Position numbers and translations under genes: made by a program. The notes below the pieces were generated by a model. It was not told the origin of the DNA. It ran no database searches and saw only the letters and a list, made by a program, of their open reading frames with translations. Below are positions 12,734 through 23,845 of a stretch of 64,000 nt of DNA, piece by piece (the first letter of the stretch is position 1; each line of letters starts with the position of its first letter). Source of the DNA: Azolla caroliniana (taxonomy: Eukaryota > Polypodiophyta); the NCBI GenBank assembly GCA_043228905.1, contig JBHGNT010000011.1:17112001-17176000 (forward strand), written 5' to 3'.

Positions 12734-13121
12734 GAATCAATGTGACACTACGAGAACCGCCTAATAAGGTAACCAACCACCACCTTACACAATGGGAACG
12801 GTAAATCTCTAGCTCTTTTGCCCACTGAATGGGCAACAAAAGAAAATATATTTGTTAATGATGCTCTAATATGATAGCATATTATGTGATGTAGGATAAT
12901 TGTGGGACGCGAATATTAGGAGGACAAGAACATAGGGGAACTAGGCACTTAGGAGCGATTAACACATGGGATTAGACTTCATACACTTGGTTAATGCAAG
13001 TACATGAGATCAATATCAAAATAAACTCATATTAAGATCTAGATTCATGATTATACGAGAAATCCCCTTTATAATGTAGGGTTTACAAATATACATTGTG
13101 AATAAGCACAATGGTGGTAAT
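12639..13121. other. Spacer with a (TG)n microsatellite
   Basis: A TG dinucleotide run occupies about 12691-12731. The rest, up to the copia LTR, shows no gene or recognised repeat. Confidence 0.6.
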
Positions 13122-13488
13122 TGTTGAGAAGCAAGATCAACAAAGGTATGTGGTGCTTATTGACTAATAAGCTATAGTAGCTATTAGCTAATTAACTACT
13201 AGTGGACATAAAGGTGAAATAGCTATTTAGCTACTAACAACTATTTAGCTGCATATGTAAGTGACTTATAAACTTAGGAAAAAGTAAGTGTAGTAAGTAG
13301 TAAGAGAGTAGTTGTAAGAACATAAAACAGACGAGAGTGAGTTGAGCTCTGTGTGTAATGGAATAGAAGCTTTTGTTTTGCTACAGAGAGGTAAGTCTCC
13401 TTCCCCTTCCTTTCTGTCTTGAGCACTAAACGATCCAGCACATCACGATCCGTTGTGCACAAAGAAGAGTCGGAGCGCCTTCGTAACA
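13122..13488 (+). repeat. Copia 5' LTR
   Basis: Begins TGTTGAGAAGC and ends TAACA, about 367 bases, and matches 17941-18315 with a modest number of substitutions and small indels. Short motifs such as agctatttagctact recur within it. The divergence between the LTRs means the insertion is not very recent. Confidence 0.93.
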
Positions 13489-13500
13489 TGGTATCAGAGC
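13489..13500 (+). other. Primer-binding site (initiator tRNA-Met type)
   Basis: TGGTATCAGAGC directly abuts the 5' LTR. This is the standard plant copia primer-binding site, complementary to the 3' end of initiator methionine tRNA. Confidence 0.92.
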
Positions 13501-13622
13501 AGAGTTGCTCGTAAAGAAGATTAGAGCAATACAGATCTGAGAAGTTTGGTTCTAGTTGCTGATCTGAACCAGAGAGTTGTCTTTGAAGTTAATCATAACA
13601 AAAGCCCTAATTGAAAGAGAGA

Positions 13623-14492
13623 ATGGCCGTTGAGAATGGAAGCCAAATAGTCATAGAAAAATTGGACAAAAATAATTTCCCGGCGTGGAAATTCAGAATG
13701 ACAAATTTCCTGATGGGAAAAGGATACTGGGATTACATTGAAAAAAACCTAGAAGTGGCTCCAAAGATCGCTGAAGAAAATGCAACTGCTGCACAGATTA
13801 AAGCATTTAAGGAATGGAATCAAGGGGCAAGAAAGGTATTGCATTGGCTCTCACTTAACATCTCGAATTCGATGCTTGGACACATACAGGATGCTATGCT
13901 TCCAAAAGAATCTTGGGACAATTTAGTAAAATTGTTTGCAGTGAACACAAAGGCTAGAAAGCTTCAATTGAAGACTGAGCTAAATACCTTGGAAAAAGGT
14001 AAGATGTTAGTGAATGAGTATACTCTGAAAATAAAGAGCATATGTGAATCACTTGCTTCTATCAATGTGAAGGTAGAAGATGATGATAAGGTGGAAATAT
14101 GCTTAAGAGGTTTAGGACCTCAATATAAAAGCTTCAAAACATCTATTCTCACAAGGGATAGCATCCCAAGTTTTCTAGATCTGGTTTCAATGCTTGTAGT
14201 GGAAGAAAGAAATCAGATGGATGATGTAAATAAAGGAAACTCTGAGACTGAGGAGCAAGCCCTCTACAATAGTGCTGGAAAAGGCCGAGGAAGAGGCCAT
14301 GGAAGATTTGGTTCAACTAGAACCAACAACAATAGTTATCAAGGAAGAGGACAACAGGTTACAAGGGGAAGAAACAACATTAAAGGCAGGGGGAGCAATC
14401 GAGGTAGAGGTAACCAAACTTATTTGAATGATGATGGTTGTTGGTATTGTGGAAAACTAGGCCATACACAGGTTGAATGTTATAAAAAGTAA
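13623..14492 (+). CDS. gag: Copia gag polyprotein
   Basis: Structural capsid/nucleocapsid protein of the retrotransposon. The first ATG is at 13623 (MAVENGSQIVIEKLD); the open frame upstream of it has only a TTG. The N-terminal half shows the usual plant copia gag pattern (L..NNFPAWKFRM, then a helical capsid-like region). A Gly/Arg-rich stretch (KGRGRGHGRFG) leads to a CCHC zinc knuckle near the C terminus (CWYCGKLGHTQVEC). The frame closes with TAA straight after the knuckle, where many plant copia elements continue into protease, so this stop may be a mutation. Confidence 0.92.
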   Translation: MAVENGSQIVIEKLDKNNFPAWKFRMTNFLMGKGYWDYIEKNLEVAPKIAEENATAAQIKAFKEWNQGARKVLHWLSLNISNSMLGHIQDAMLPKESWDNLVKLFAVNTKARKLQLKTELNTLEKGKMLVNEYTLKIKSICESLASINVKVEDDDKVEICLRGLGPQYKSFKTSILTRDSIPSFLDLVSMLVVEERNQMDDVNKGNSETEEQALYNSAGKGRGRGHGRFGSTRTNNNSYQGRGQQVTRGRNNIKGRGSNRGRGNQTYLNDDGCWYCGKLGHTQVECYKK

Positions 14493-15660
14493 AATGATGA
14501 AACATGAGGGAACAGACAGAAAAATAATTATGCCTCAACTAGTGAAGACTATGATAAAGATGGTGCATTTGTGGTGCAACATGAAACAACAGCAATGGTT
14601 GAATGTTCACAAAGATGCAATGAAGAGTTTATGTGGTATGTAGATTCTGGGGCATCTAATCATATGACAGGACATGCAAACTGGTTTGAAAGTCTAAGAG
14701 AACCAGATATTCCTGGTTATAGGTGATAATACTACTCACCAAATAGAGCATGTAGGAGATATCCCATTGTGGGAAGAAAAAGGGAAAACAAAGTATATGT
14801 TGAATGTGATGCATGTTCCAAACCTTGCAAAAAATCTGATTTCTGTTGGACAAATAGTGGAGCAAGGAATGCAAGTTAAGTTTAAGCAAAGTGGATGCTT
14901 TATAGAGAAACAGGGAAAGCTTATTGCAAAAGGAAAACGACAAGGAAGGATGTTTGTGTTAGATGTGGATATGCCTAAAAATATTACAACCATGTTTGCA
15001 GAAGGAATGAGTGTAATCTCAGATATGGAAATGTGGCATAAAAGAATCGGTCACATAAGTATGCAAACCTTGAAAAATATGTTAAGGAAAAATGCAGTGG
15101 CTAGACTGCCTATGTGAAAAGACTGTGAGATGAGCAAAATATGTGAAGCATGCCAATATGGAAAGCAAAACAGGTTGCCTTTACCTCATGAAAGACATGT
15201 CAACAAAACTTTGTTGGATTTGGTACATACAAATGTATGGGGACCAACAAAAAATGCATAAATTAGAGGAGCGAAAAGGGTATAGATGTTATAACCCTTT
15301 CACAAAAAAGATTGTGGTAAGTCGGGATGTAATATTTGATGAGTTGGGCAGCTAGTACAACTCAAAACAAAATGTAGAAACTGATAAAGAAAATGAAAAT
15401 GAAGACGTAGATAAATCTGAAAATGTAAGAGAGATAACCACAGAGATGGAAACAATGTTGGACAACAAAGTTCAACATCAATAGAATGCACAGGACCATC
15501 AAAAAACTCTGGTAGTAAATCTGATTCAAATGCATGGAGTGGAAAACATGAAGGACATAAAAAATATGATGATAAAAAGGGAAAACAGAAAATGTCAAAA
15601 TATGAAATGCTTGATGATGGATCTAGAAACATGGAAGATGTAGCTTCAGATAACAATGGG
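14493..15660 (+). pseudogene. Copia protease and integrase remnant
   Basis: The aspartic protease site DSGASNHMTG is at about 14645-14674, followed shortly by a stop. A pre-integrase/HHCC region lies at 14767-15117 (WHKRIGH...) and continues as CEACQYGKQNRLPL near 15148. At about 15235-15270 the text jumps from VHTNVWGPTKNA to ERKGYRCYNPFTKK, so the catalytic core with its D-D-E residues is deleted. Several in-frame stops are present. The element cannot make a working integrase. Confidence 0.88.
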
Positions 15661-16144
15661 CCCGATTTCGGCTTAAACCGAACCGAACCGTTAAACCATG
15701 GTTTAAAGGTTTATAAGTTCCAAAATAATTAAATGGTTTGGTTTGGTTTTAATTAATAATAAACGGTTCGGTTTCAGTTCGGTTTGGTTTTGAAACTAGG
15801 GTTTATAGGTTTATAGGTTTTTGGGCTATCTTTTTTAATCCATTAAATGTTTATGTAATTTAATGGTTTAATTAATGTTTTTCATTGGTTTAATTCACTT
15901 AACTTAATTGTTTATTTCATCTAATGGCTCAATTAATCTTATTTATTTATTTTAACATAAATGTGGTTAGGTTTAAATTTTTTATTAAATGGTTCGGTTT
16001 GGTTTTAACTTTTCCCTAAACGGTTTTGGTTTAAATGGTTTAGTTTACCTTTTTTTTAAATGGTTTGGTTTAAATGTTCGAATGTTCATAAAGGGTTTGG
16101 TTTGGTTTCAAGGCACCGAAACCGAACCAAACCGGGCCCATTGC
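15653..16144. mobile_element. Small inverted-repeat (MITE-like) element inside copia pol
   Basis: A 492-base insert with inverted ends: caatgggcccg at left and cgggcccattg at right, followed inward by ccgaaccgaacc / aaaccgaaccaaacc-type motifs. It is flanked by a 12-base direct repeat, tagcttcagata, at 15641-15652 and 16145-16156, the expected target duplication. The interior is almost wholly made of ggtttggttt-like words. It has no coding capacity. The class is uncertain; the long target duplication argues against CACTA (3 bp) and Tc1 (TA). Confidence 0.85.
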
Positions 16145-17922
16145 TAGCTTCAGATACATCATTGGATAATGAGCTTGGTATAAGAGCCTTGAAAATCCCT
16201 GGTATGGAAAAGGCAATGAAAGATGCAAATAAAAAACTGAGAAGATCAGATAGAGAAAAAAAAACAGTTGAAAGATTTAGTTATGATACATACATGGCTA
16301 TGCATTATGCATATATGTCTAAAGTGGTACAAATCCCTGATCCAAATAATTTTGATGAAGCAAAATCTGATAAGAAATGGGTGAATGCAATGTAAGAAGA
16401 AATAGATGCATTGGTTGAAAACAGAACATGGGATTTGGTAAAGTTACCGAAAGGAAAAAATGTTGTGGGTTGCAAATGGGTCTACAAGACAAAGCATGAT
16501 TCCAATGGAAATGTTAGTAGACATAAAGCAAGACTTGTGGCAAAGGGATATGCCCAGATGCATGGAATTGATTATGATGAAACATTTGCACCGGTTGCAA
16601 AGATGGCAACATTGAGAACACTACTTGTTGTGAGTGCAACCAAAAGATGGGTTCTGCACCATATGGATGTAAAAAATAATTTTTTACATGGTAACTTAGA
16701 AGAAGAAGTGTATGTGTGTCAACCACCAAGTTTTGAAGATAAGAAGCATCCAGAATATGTATGTAGGTTGAAAAGGGCTCTTTATGGACTGAAACAAGCA
16801 CCGAGAGCATGGCATAAAGAACTTTCAGAATCTCTAAAAAAAATTGCTTTCAAAATGTCAAAGGTTGATCCATCACTGTATGTAAAGAATATGAATGATT
16901 GCATTGTTGTGATTTTGATTTATGTAGATGACTTAATCATTGGAGGTGATTCCATGGATGAAATAAGGAAGCTGGAAAAAAATCTGGAAATGCAATTTCA
17001 TATGAAAGATTTGGGAGAGTTGAGATACTTTCTTGGTATTGAGATGATCATATCTAAAAGTGGTATATATATGTTGCAAAAACAATATGCAACAACTATG
17101 TTGAAGAAGTATGGTATGCTTGGATGCAAACCTATTGGTGTACCATTAGATAAGAACTGCAAATTGAGGGCTGATTTGGGAGCCAAAATAGAAGATGTAA
17201 ACATGCACATGTCTATGGTGGGCAACCTCATATATTTGACCATAACAAGACTTGATTTGAGTTATGTTGTTGGATTAGTTAGCCAGTTTATGCAACAACC
17301 AACAAAGCCACATTTGGACTGCATAAGAAGAATTTTGAGGTATGTAAAAGCTACTCAAATTTATGGACTGTTTTACAGAGCTGATTTGGACATAAAGCTG
17401 GAAGGATATACAGATGTTGACTGGGCTGGAAGCCAAACTGACAGAAGATCCACAAGTGGATATATGTTTACATTGGGAAGTGCAGCTATTTCATGGAGTA
17501 GCAAGAAACGAGCTATTGTTGCACTATCAAGTACTAAAGCTGAATATAGAGGAGCTGCAATAGCTACTTGTGAAGAGGTATGGATCAGAAGATTGCTTGC
17601 TGATTTGGGAGAATATATAGATGGTGATGTCACTATTTGGTGTGACAATATGAGCAGCATTCAACTTGCAAAAAACCTAGTGTTCCATGGAAGAACAAAG
17701 CACATTGAAGTGCATTATCACTTTGTTAGAGAAAAAGTGATCGATGGAGAAGTGGATCCGCTGTATGTAAGTACAAATCAGCAAGTGGCTAATATTCTTA
17801 CGAAGGGATTGACCATGGAAAAACATACACAGTTTAGAGACATCATGGGAGTTATAACCATCGGCATGGTCGTTGAAAAGCATGAAGAAAAGAAGATTGA
17901 ACATTATCCCAAGAAAGGATAA
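16145..17922 (+). pseudogene. pol: Copia reverse transcriptase and RNase H
   Basis: The region after the small insertion reads in frame up to a TAA at 16393-16395 (CAA to TAA fits the family pattern AM.EEIDAL), then is open from 16411 to 17922. Visible RT motifs: ARLVAKGYAQ, DYDETFAPVAKM, MDVKNNFLHG, LYGLKQAPRAW and the catalytic YVDDLIIGG at about 16921-16947. RNase H shows YTDVDWAG, ALSSTKAEY and KHIEVHYHFVRE. Motif A has MDVKNNFLHG where MDVKNAFLHG is usual. This is the best preserved part of the element. Confidence 0.93.
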
Positions 17923-17929
17923 GTTGAGC

Positions 17930-17940
17930 TTGAGGGAGAG
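17930..17940 (+). other. Polypurine tract
   Basis: TTGAGGGAGAG directly before the 3' LTR, the usual plus-strand primer for retrotransposon DNA synthesis. Confidence 0.85.
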
Positions 17941-18315
17941 TGTTGAGAAGCAAGCTCAACAAAGGTATGTGATGCTTATTGAGAAATAAGCTATAGTAAC
18001 TATTAGCTAATTAGCTACTAGTGGACATAAAGGTGACACAACTATTTAGCTACTGACAGCTAATTAGTTGCATACGTAAGTGACTTATATACTTAGGTAA
18101 AACGTAAGTGTAGTAAATAGTAAGAGAGTAGTTGTAAGAACAAAAAACAGAAAACAGACAAGAGCGAGTTGAGCTCTGTGTGTAACGGAATAGAAGCTTT
18201 TGTTTTGCTACAGAGAGGTAAGTCTCCTTTCCCTTCCTTTCTGTCTTGAGCAATTAACGATCCAGCACATCACGATCCGTTGTGCACAAAGAAGAGTCGG
18301 AGCACCCTCGTAACA
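17941..18315 (+). repeat. Copia 3' LTR
   Basis: Begins TGTTGAGAAGC and ends TAACA, about 375 bases, and pairs with the 5' LTR. It is slightly longer because of small indels such as an extra agaaaacag near 18148. Confidence 0.93.
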
Positions 18316-18989
18316 GTAACAACAAGTGATCCTATGCATGATTAGAAGAGATTTGGGTACGTTAGGTTAGTTGCTTGGATCCAAGCTACGTGGTCTTCGA
18401 CAAGGCCTTGCCTACCATCACCCACTATGTTGCCTTCATTGTTGAGTTAGTGTCCTCGTGGCACTTTGAGCCTCTTTCCTTGCCCGGCAAGTTAATTCCT
18501 CCTCTTTACCATCTCTTTGAGCGAGACAAACCCTAAACATGCTTAAGTAGAAAAAAATAAGAAAAGGAAGAAGAAGTTAAACTCTCATGAAGACGATGAA
18601 GAAGAAAACCCTCAAATCTCAAGTAGCCAAGGAGAAGAGAAAAAAACCTTGAATGTGAACAACAAGAAGCCTTAAAACCCCAAGTAGTGGAAGTGAGTGG
18701 AGTGGAGAAGATGAAGATTCAGAAAATCCCATAAGACCCTAATGGTGCACTCTCTAAACACAAAATGAGCGACTCAAAATAAGCCCTCTTCTCTTCCTTT
18801 TATAAAAAAAAGGAGCACCTAATTTCGACATTTAATGCTTTTATACACTTGGTTACACTTCTTGGATTTGATTAATTGCCCTAACCACTAGGTCATTTAA
18901 GATTACCTATTATATATATGTATCTTTTTGTAATATATATCTTTCTTTCATTGTGAGTGGCCCCCTATTTATCCACTTTCCACCTTTGA
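18316..18989. other. No gene recognised
   Basis: Contains A/G-rich stretches (gaagaagaaaaccctcaaat and similar) and several accctaa-like words, but no coding region or RNA gene that I can support. Confidence 0.5.
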
Positions 18990-19760
18990 CAAGAATTGAG
19001 GCTGCATCCGATTCATGTAAATACTCCCCAAAGCTGGTTTCATCGAAGTTGCTACTGATTGAAAGATCATGATCATGCTCATGCTCATGTTCGTTAGAAT
19101 CATCGCCTTCTTCCCTTCTTCACTTTAAGGTGGAGCTAATCTGAGACCTTTTGAATGATTAGAGCTTTTTAGGTTAACATGCCAATCTAAATGTGAGAGA
19201 GATTTGCGGCACGATTTGATGGAGGCATGGTTATTTTCGGGTGAGAAATCCCTGTTGTCGAAGAAATCTCTAATGTCTACCGCGCAGACTGAGACTTGTC
19301 CATGGCAAATGAAGAAGATGGGGTTCCCGGAGAGGCAAGGGGAGGCATGGATGTAGCAATTGCGGAAGATAGGCACGAGGATGGGGGCTCTGTGTAGGGC
19401 AAACAAGGTGACGCAGACCGCCTTCTCTGCTTCATGTGGCATGGGGGCCCATTGCATGAGCCAGAAGTGGCCATGGGCTACCTCATATGAAATGTTGACC
19501 AATGGAAGGTCTGCCATTGCTCTCAGCTGATTCACAATTCCTACTCTCTAGTCAGGGAAGCCACATGGGAACAACAATCTGCAATATGACCTTCAAATCA
19601 GGTGGGGAGGAGAAGGAGAGCCTTGCTTCTATCATCAAGATCTCCTCCTCTAGCAGGCCATGCCCCCACCTCACCTTGCATTTCCTCATGTGTTCCATCA
19701 CCGCAGCCACCAGAGGTGAGAAATATAATCATCTCGATCGCTCATGCAGACATGGTGCCA
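18990..19760 (-). pseudogene. Decayed conserved plant gene with a GFPDWR-type motif
   Basis: The minus strand at 19125-19535 is open for 136 codons and reads LPLVNISYEVAHGHFW, ALHRAPILVPIFRNCYI and SGNPIFFICHG. This resembles a conserved plant protein family of unknown role with the order GFPDWR, a short strand, APLLVPIF.HCY, GNPVFFV, then a D..DFF segment. Here the first motif reads GFPD-stop-R, as if TGG had become TAG, and the upstream piece (EARLSFSSPPDLKVIL) is in another frame. Downstream minus-strand text down to about 18990 (FDETSFGEYLHESDA) may belong to it. The frameshift and stop argue for a pseudogene; the family assignment is from memory and moderate. Confidence 0.45.
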
Positions 19761-20061
19761 CCGTTTTCGCGATGATGACTGGTCTTGATTCTAATGTTCT
19801 GTGCCCTCTCTGATAGTCTCTTGAGGCCGTGGCCAGAGCCCAGGCAGTGACGACAATCTGCAATGGTGTCGATAGTCATGGTTAATGATGGGTTAGGGTT
19901 GCTACTTACGACACTCTTCAGAGAGAAAAAGAGAGTAGAGGAGGGGGGAGGGAAGAATGAAGGGCGTTGCCCGCTGATGCAGGCTATGGCGAGATTTTCA
20001 TGGAGAGGAAGGGGAGATTGCTTGCCGGCATGAATGGAGGAGGGGGGCAAGGAAAGTGTTC

Positions 20062-20062
<1 letters not shown>

Positions 20063-20126
<64 letters not shown>
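20063..20126. repeat. (GA)n microsatellite
   Basis: About 32 perfect GA units. Open frames across it in three phases (poly Arg-Glu) are artefacts of the repeat. Confidence 0.97.
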
Positions 20127-20129
<3 letters not shown>

Positions 20130-20700
20130 TTATGTATTCCTCCAAATTGTTTTAACGTGTTGTTGTTTGAGACCTCAACAATGGGTTTTTTCTCAATATG
20201 TTCAAAATGGTTCAAATGATGAGATGGAGATATTGTTCCAATTTTTACGTTATTGGGGTCTACAACACTTTTGGAATATGCATAATGCTTTCATGTTTGA
20301 TATAGACATGGGGTGAAAGCCTATATAAAGAAGCTGAAAGGTATTCTCATGTGGAATTTTTGGAAGTTAGAGCATGTGGGAGTATTTCGTCAAATGCATA
20401 TTCTGGTTTTTTAATAGCATTACATAACATCCCTCTCCCTACATAGGCATATGATAGGTAGAGGAGACTAAGAAGTGTTGTAACTAAGTGGATTTTACAT
20501 ACAATTAATATAATTGTGGAGAAAGAAGAAAGAAAGATATATTAACGTCTTCTAAGGCCAAATTTGGCCCATGAGACAATTGGTTTACAACAAAAGAGTA
20601 TTTATCCAGCCATCATAACTAAAATAAAATTAAGTGAAAAATAGAACTTAAACTAAAAGAGTTCTAGTAGTGTACAATATGTAGTATACTCGAAAGTGAC
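20130..20700. other. No gene recognised; 3' flank of a LINE
   Basis: AT-rich sequence. The stretch at about 20520-20700 probably includes the 3' UTR of the minus-strand LINE, but I do not see a clear poly(A) tail. Confidence 0.45.
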
Positions 20701-20718
20701 TATACACTAAGCCTAATT

Positions 20719-23700
20719 TTATTTCCACCCAAGCCTCTCGAAAAGAAGTGGGGGGTCAAAGGGTCTTGATGTGGGTTCCAATGTAGAGAGTGCCCTAGCC
20801 ATGGCTTCTAGGCGGTGTAGCTCACGTTCCCTTATTTTCAATATTGCTTCCACATCACGTCGAGTTGCTTTGAAACCCGGCACCTGAGGACGTCTGGTTC
20901 TTCTCTGGTTTTCTACCTCATCAATGGAAAGGCCGAGTGGTGCAAGTGTGTCAGCATTCGTTGTCTCCTCATGTTCCTGAAAAACTTCATTTGTTACATG
21001 TTCGTGATCATTAGCAACATTATTGTCAACATTTTGTAACTTATTCTCTCTGTGTTGTTTTAGCTCTAGAATGTATTTGCCTAATTTCTTTATATCTAGA
21101 GTATCTAATAGTTTGGGGAGGGTGGGAGACGAACCAAGTATGTCTTGGTATTTTGCCCTTATCTCGGCATAGGTTGGACACTTGCATGTAAAGTGGTACT
21201 CATCCTCTATCTCTATGTGACATAACCTACATATCCTTTCCTCCCTAGGGACTCCACTAGTACGGCCATTCTCAATCTCAAGTTGGTGAGATGATATTCG
21301 AAGTTGTCCAATGGCAACCCTTAGTGCATGTGGTAAGAATACATCTAGATATTTTGGCCGCGTGATAAAACCTAACTCAGAGAAGTGCATGAAGTGTTTC
21401 TTATAGTACAACATTTTAGATGGGAGTGGCTCTAGTGGGGTGATCCATTTACACCGAGTGTAAATTTGCCATATTTCTTGGCGTATTACTTTATTGCGGT
21501 CCTCATGAGAGATTAAAGTATCATCACTCGTGTGGTTGTACCTAAGGGGAGGTAGGTTATTAATGTCTAGACCATTCGCAAGAAGCCAACTCACCATCAT
21601 GCCATACTATGAGCTAGTATAGCCGGACTCATACAATGATCGAGAGGCCTTAAAGGCTTGATGAGATATTCTATCATGTGGTTGGCTATGTATCCTGTGA
21701 ATGAAGACTACAAGTTGAAAAAGTGCCTCTACTAACATTGGGGGTAACGTGAACTCAGCCCTAATAATGTCATGTGGTACAATCGATTTGCTTCAGAGTT
21801 GGCGTGATAGCATCATCACCAATGGTCTCTCTAATTGCGTCCACATGAAAGATGGTAATCCCGGAGCCCAAACCGTTGATGCATACATGAGGGAGGGGGT
21901 CACTAATGAGTCAAAGAGCCATCCTTTAGTCCGTGGCTCTTGAAAGTGTGCTTGGTGGCATTGTCTCTCTAGGAGTGAGAGGGATGCATGTCCTCTCGTG
22001 AGTCTATCCTTCGCTGCCTGTGTCATCGAAAATTTACCTGAGCGGGCACTAAAAGTGACTCCGAGATAGACATATGATCCAACCACCTCGACTGGGCTAT
22101 GGGAGATAGTTAGGTGACACTTAGCTCTAACTTGGGCCGATGTGTGGAAGATAAGGACTTTCGTTTTCCCTAGATTCACTACCAATCCTCGTTGTACACA
22201 AAAGTCATCTAAGGCATTAAGGTGCCTTTGTAGGTCGTGTTCGGATTCAGAGAGCAAAACTATGTCATCCGCATAGAGCAAGATACGAACCTGCGTATCC
22301 CCAAGGACCACTCCGGTGCCTCCCTCACGAGCAATAAAATCTGTGATCTCATCAATGTAGATCCCAAAAAGCGTCGGTGATAGGGGGCAACCTTGTTTTA
22401 CACCAATAGTGCTAGTGAAACGATTAGATAGGCCACATGGGCATCAGACACACCCAGACACTTGTTCATATAGTGCGTAGATGGCCCATACCATATCATC
22501 TGGTATCCTCAAGCTTTTAAGTCTATCAAACAATCGCTCTCTAGGGACTGTGTCAAAGGCTTTGCGGAAGTTCACAAAACAACAATATAATTTCTTCTTG
22601 CGAGCCTTAGTTTGGTCAATTAGGCATCTAAGTGTGAAGATATGATCAATAGTGGAGAAGGCTCGTCTAAAGCCAGCTTGTTCAGGTGCACGAAGGTTTA
22701 GGGTCTCCATATAGTCGCTAAGCTCTACTTCCATTACTGCACCATATAACTTAGCAAGGGTATGGCCTATCATAATGGTCCTATATATATTTGGGTCCAT
22801 GGGGTCCCCCGCTTTATGTATGGGGGCCACTGTATTCATAGTCCACTGTGGTGGAAAACCCTCCGCAAGGGCACGATTGAAGATTAGAGTTAGCAAGGGA
22901 GCTAGGCACTCTCTCGCATATATAATGTGTTCTGCTCGCAATCCTGTGTGGTCCATGGACTTCCTATGTTGTAATTTCTTTATGACCTTCACGACCCTAG
23001 AGATCGTGAAAAGTGTCCCTGTGGTAGGCCGGGGTGTGGAAGGCATTGGAATGGGTGGTTGGTTTGGGATTTGGTAAAGTCTCTCTGTATATGTGTGCCA
23101 AGTTTCAGGATCTTCGATGGGTGTTTGTGGTCTTGGCTCCCGTAGTCTCTTCCATGCCGTGGCGCAATCGCTACTCATGAGCATATGGTAGAGTTCCCAG
23201 TATTGGGATGCCTCCCACGCTCGTCTCTTACGACGTGTCATCTTACGCATTTCTTTGCGAGCTTGTATGGAGGTAATACTACCATTGAGTTGCGATACTG
23301 TAAGTTGTCTATGTAAGTCCCTACAATCCTCGTCATACCATTTATTTTGTGGCATTGATCCTGATCTACCTTGATTTGAGTGTTTTGTATATGGGAAACT
23401 GCTAGCTGTTGCGGAGTGAAGGATGTGTGTGAGTTTTGTACTAAGGCTTTCTAACGGTAGGGAGGGATCAAGGGAGGGGAGATGTGCCTGAACATGTTGA
23501 GAGTATATGTCAGAGAGCTCATGTGTGAAATGTATTGTGGTGTGATGGCATGGTTGACTAGACTTGGTGACCTTAGAGATATCACATTTTAGCTCGAAGT
23601 ATAAGAAACTATGGTCTGCGCCAATAGGGCATGGGGCCACTCGGAAGGAGTTAATCATGTGGGTAGCTTCAGGGTGCCCTATTAGATAGTCAATTGTGCT

Positions 23701-23838
23701 TTCCCCTCCTCCATGTGGGAAACATGTGAGCTCTTCCGAGCCCGGCCACTTACCTAAACCATTATATATGACCATCCGGTGCCGACTGCCAAGTTCGAGC
23801 AGATGATGGCCAAAGCTCGTGGCGTCCGCACCTTGATC
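20719..23838 (-). pseudogene. LINE ORF2: endonuclease remnant, reverse transcriptase, zinc finger
   Basis: One reading frame with stops at 22444-22446, 21793-21795 and 21607-21609. It opens inside an endonuclease (GHHLLELGSRHRMVIYNG, STIDYLIGHP, IGADHSFLYFEL). RT follows: PIHKAGDP, RAPEQAGFRRAFSTIDH, FVNFRKAFDTVPRE (motif A), [14 protein letters not shown] (motif B) and LLYADDIVLL (motif C). In motif A the usual catalytic Asp (FVDF) is Asn, which should abolish polymerisation. The end carries CRLCHIEIEDEYHFTCKC, a C-terminal finger typical of LINEs. No RNase H is seen. Confidence 0.92.
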
Positions 23839-23845
23839 CTTTGAT

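Larger units (their letters stand above)
13122..18315 (+). mobile_element. Ty1/copia LTR retrotransposon, complete ends, inactivated
   Basis: Both LTRs, a primer-binding site, gag, pol domains in copia order (protease, integrase, RT, RNase H) and a polypurine tract are present. The 5-base flanks are gtaat (left) and gtaac (right), a target duplication with one mismatch. It is disabled by a stop after gag, several pol stops, loss of the integrase catalytic core and a 0.5-kb insertion at 15653-16144. The domain order and the lack of an envelope-like frame support copia over gypsy. Confidence 0.95.

Noticed and set aside
19967-20316. Arg-Glu and Ser-Leu repeat proteins
   Set aside because: Product of the (GA)n tract in different frames.
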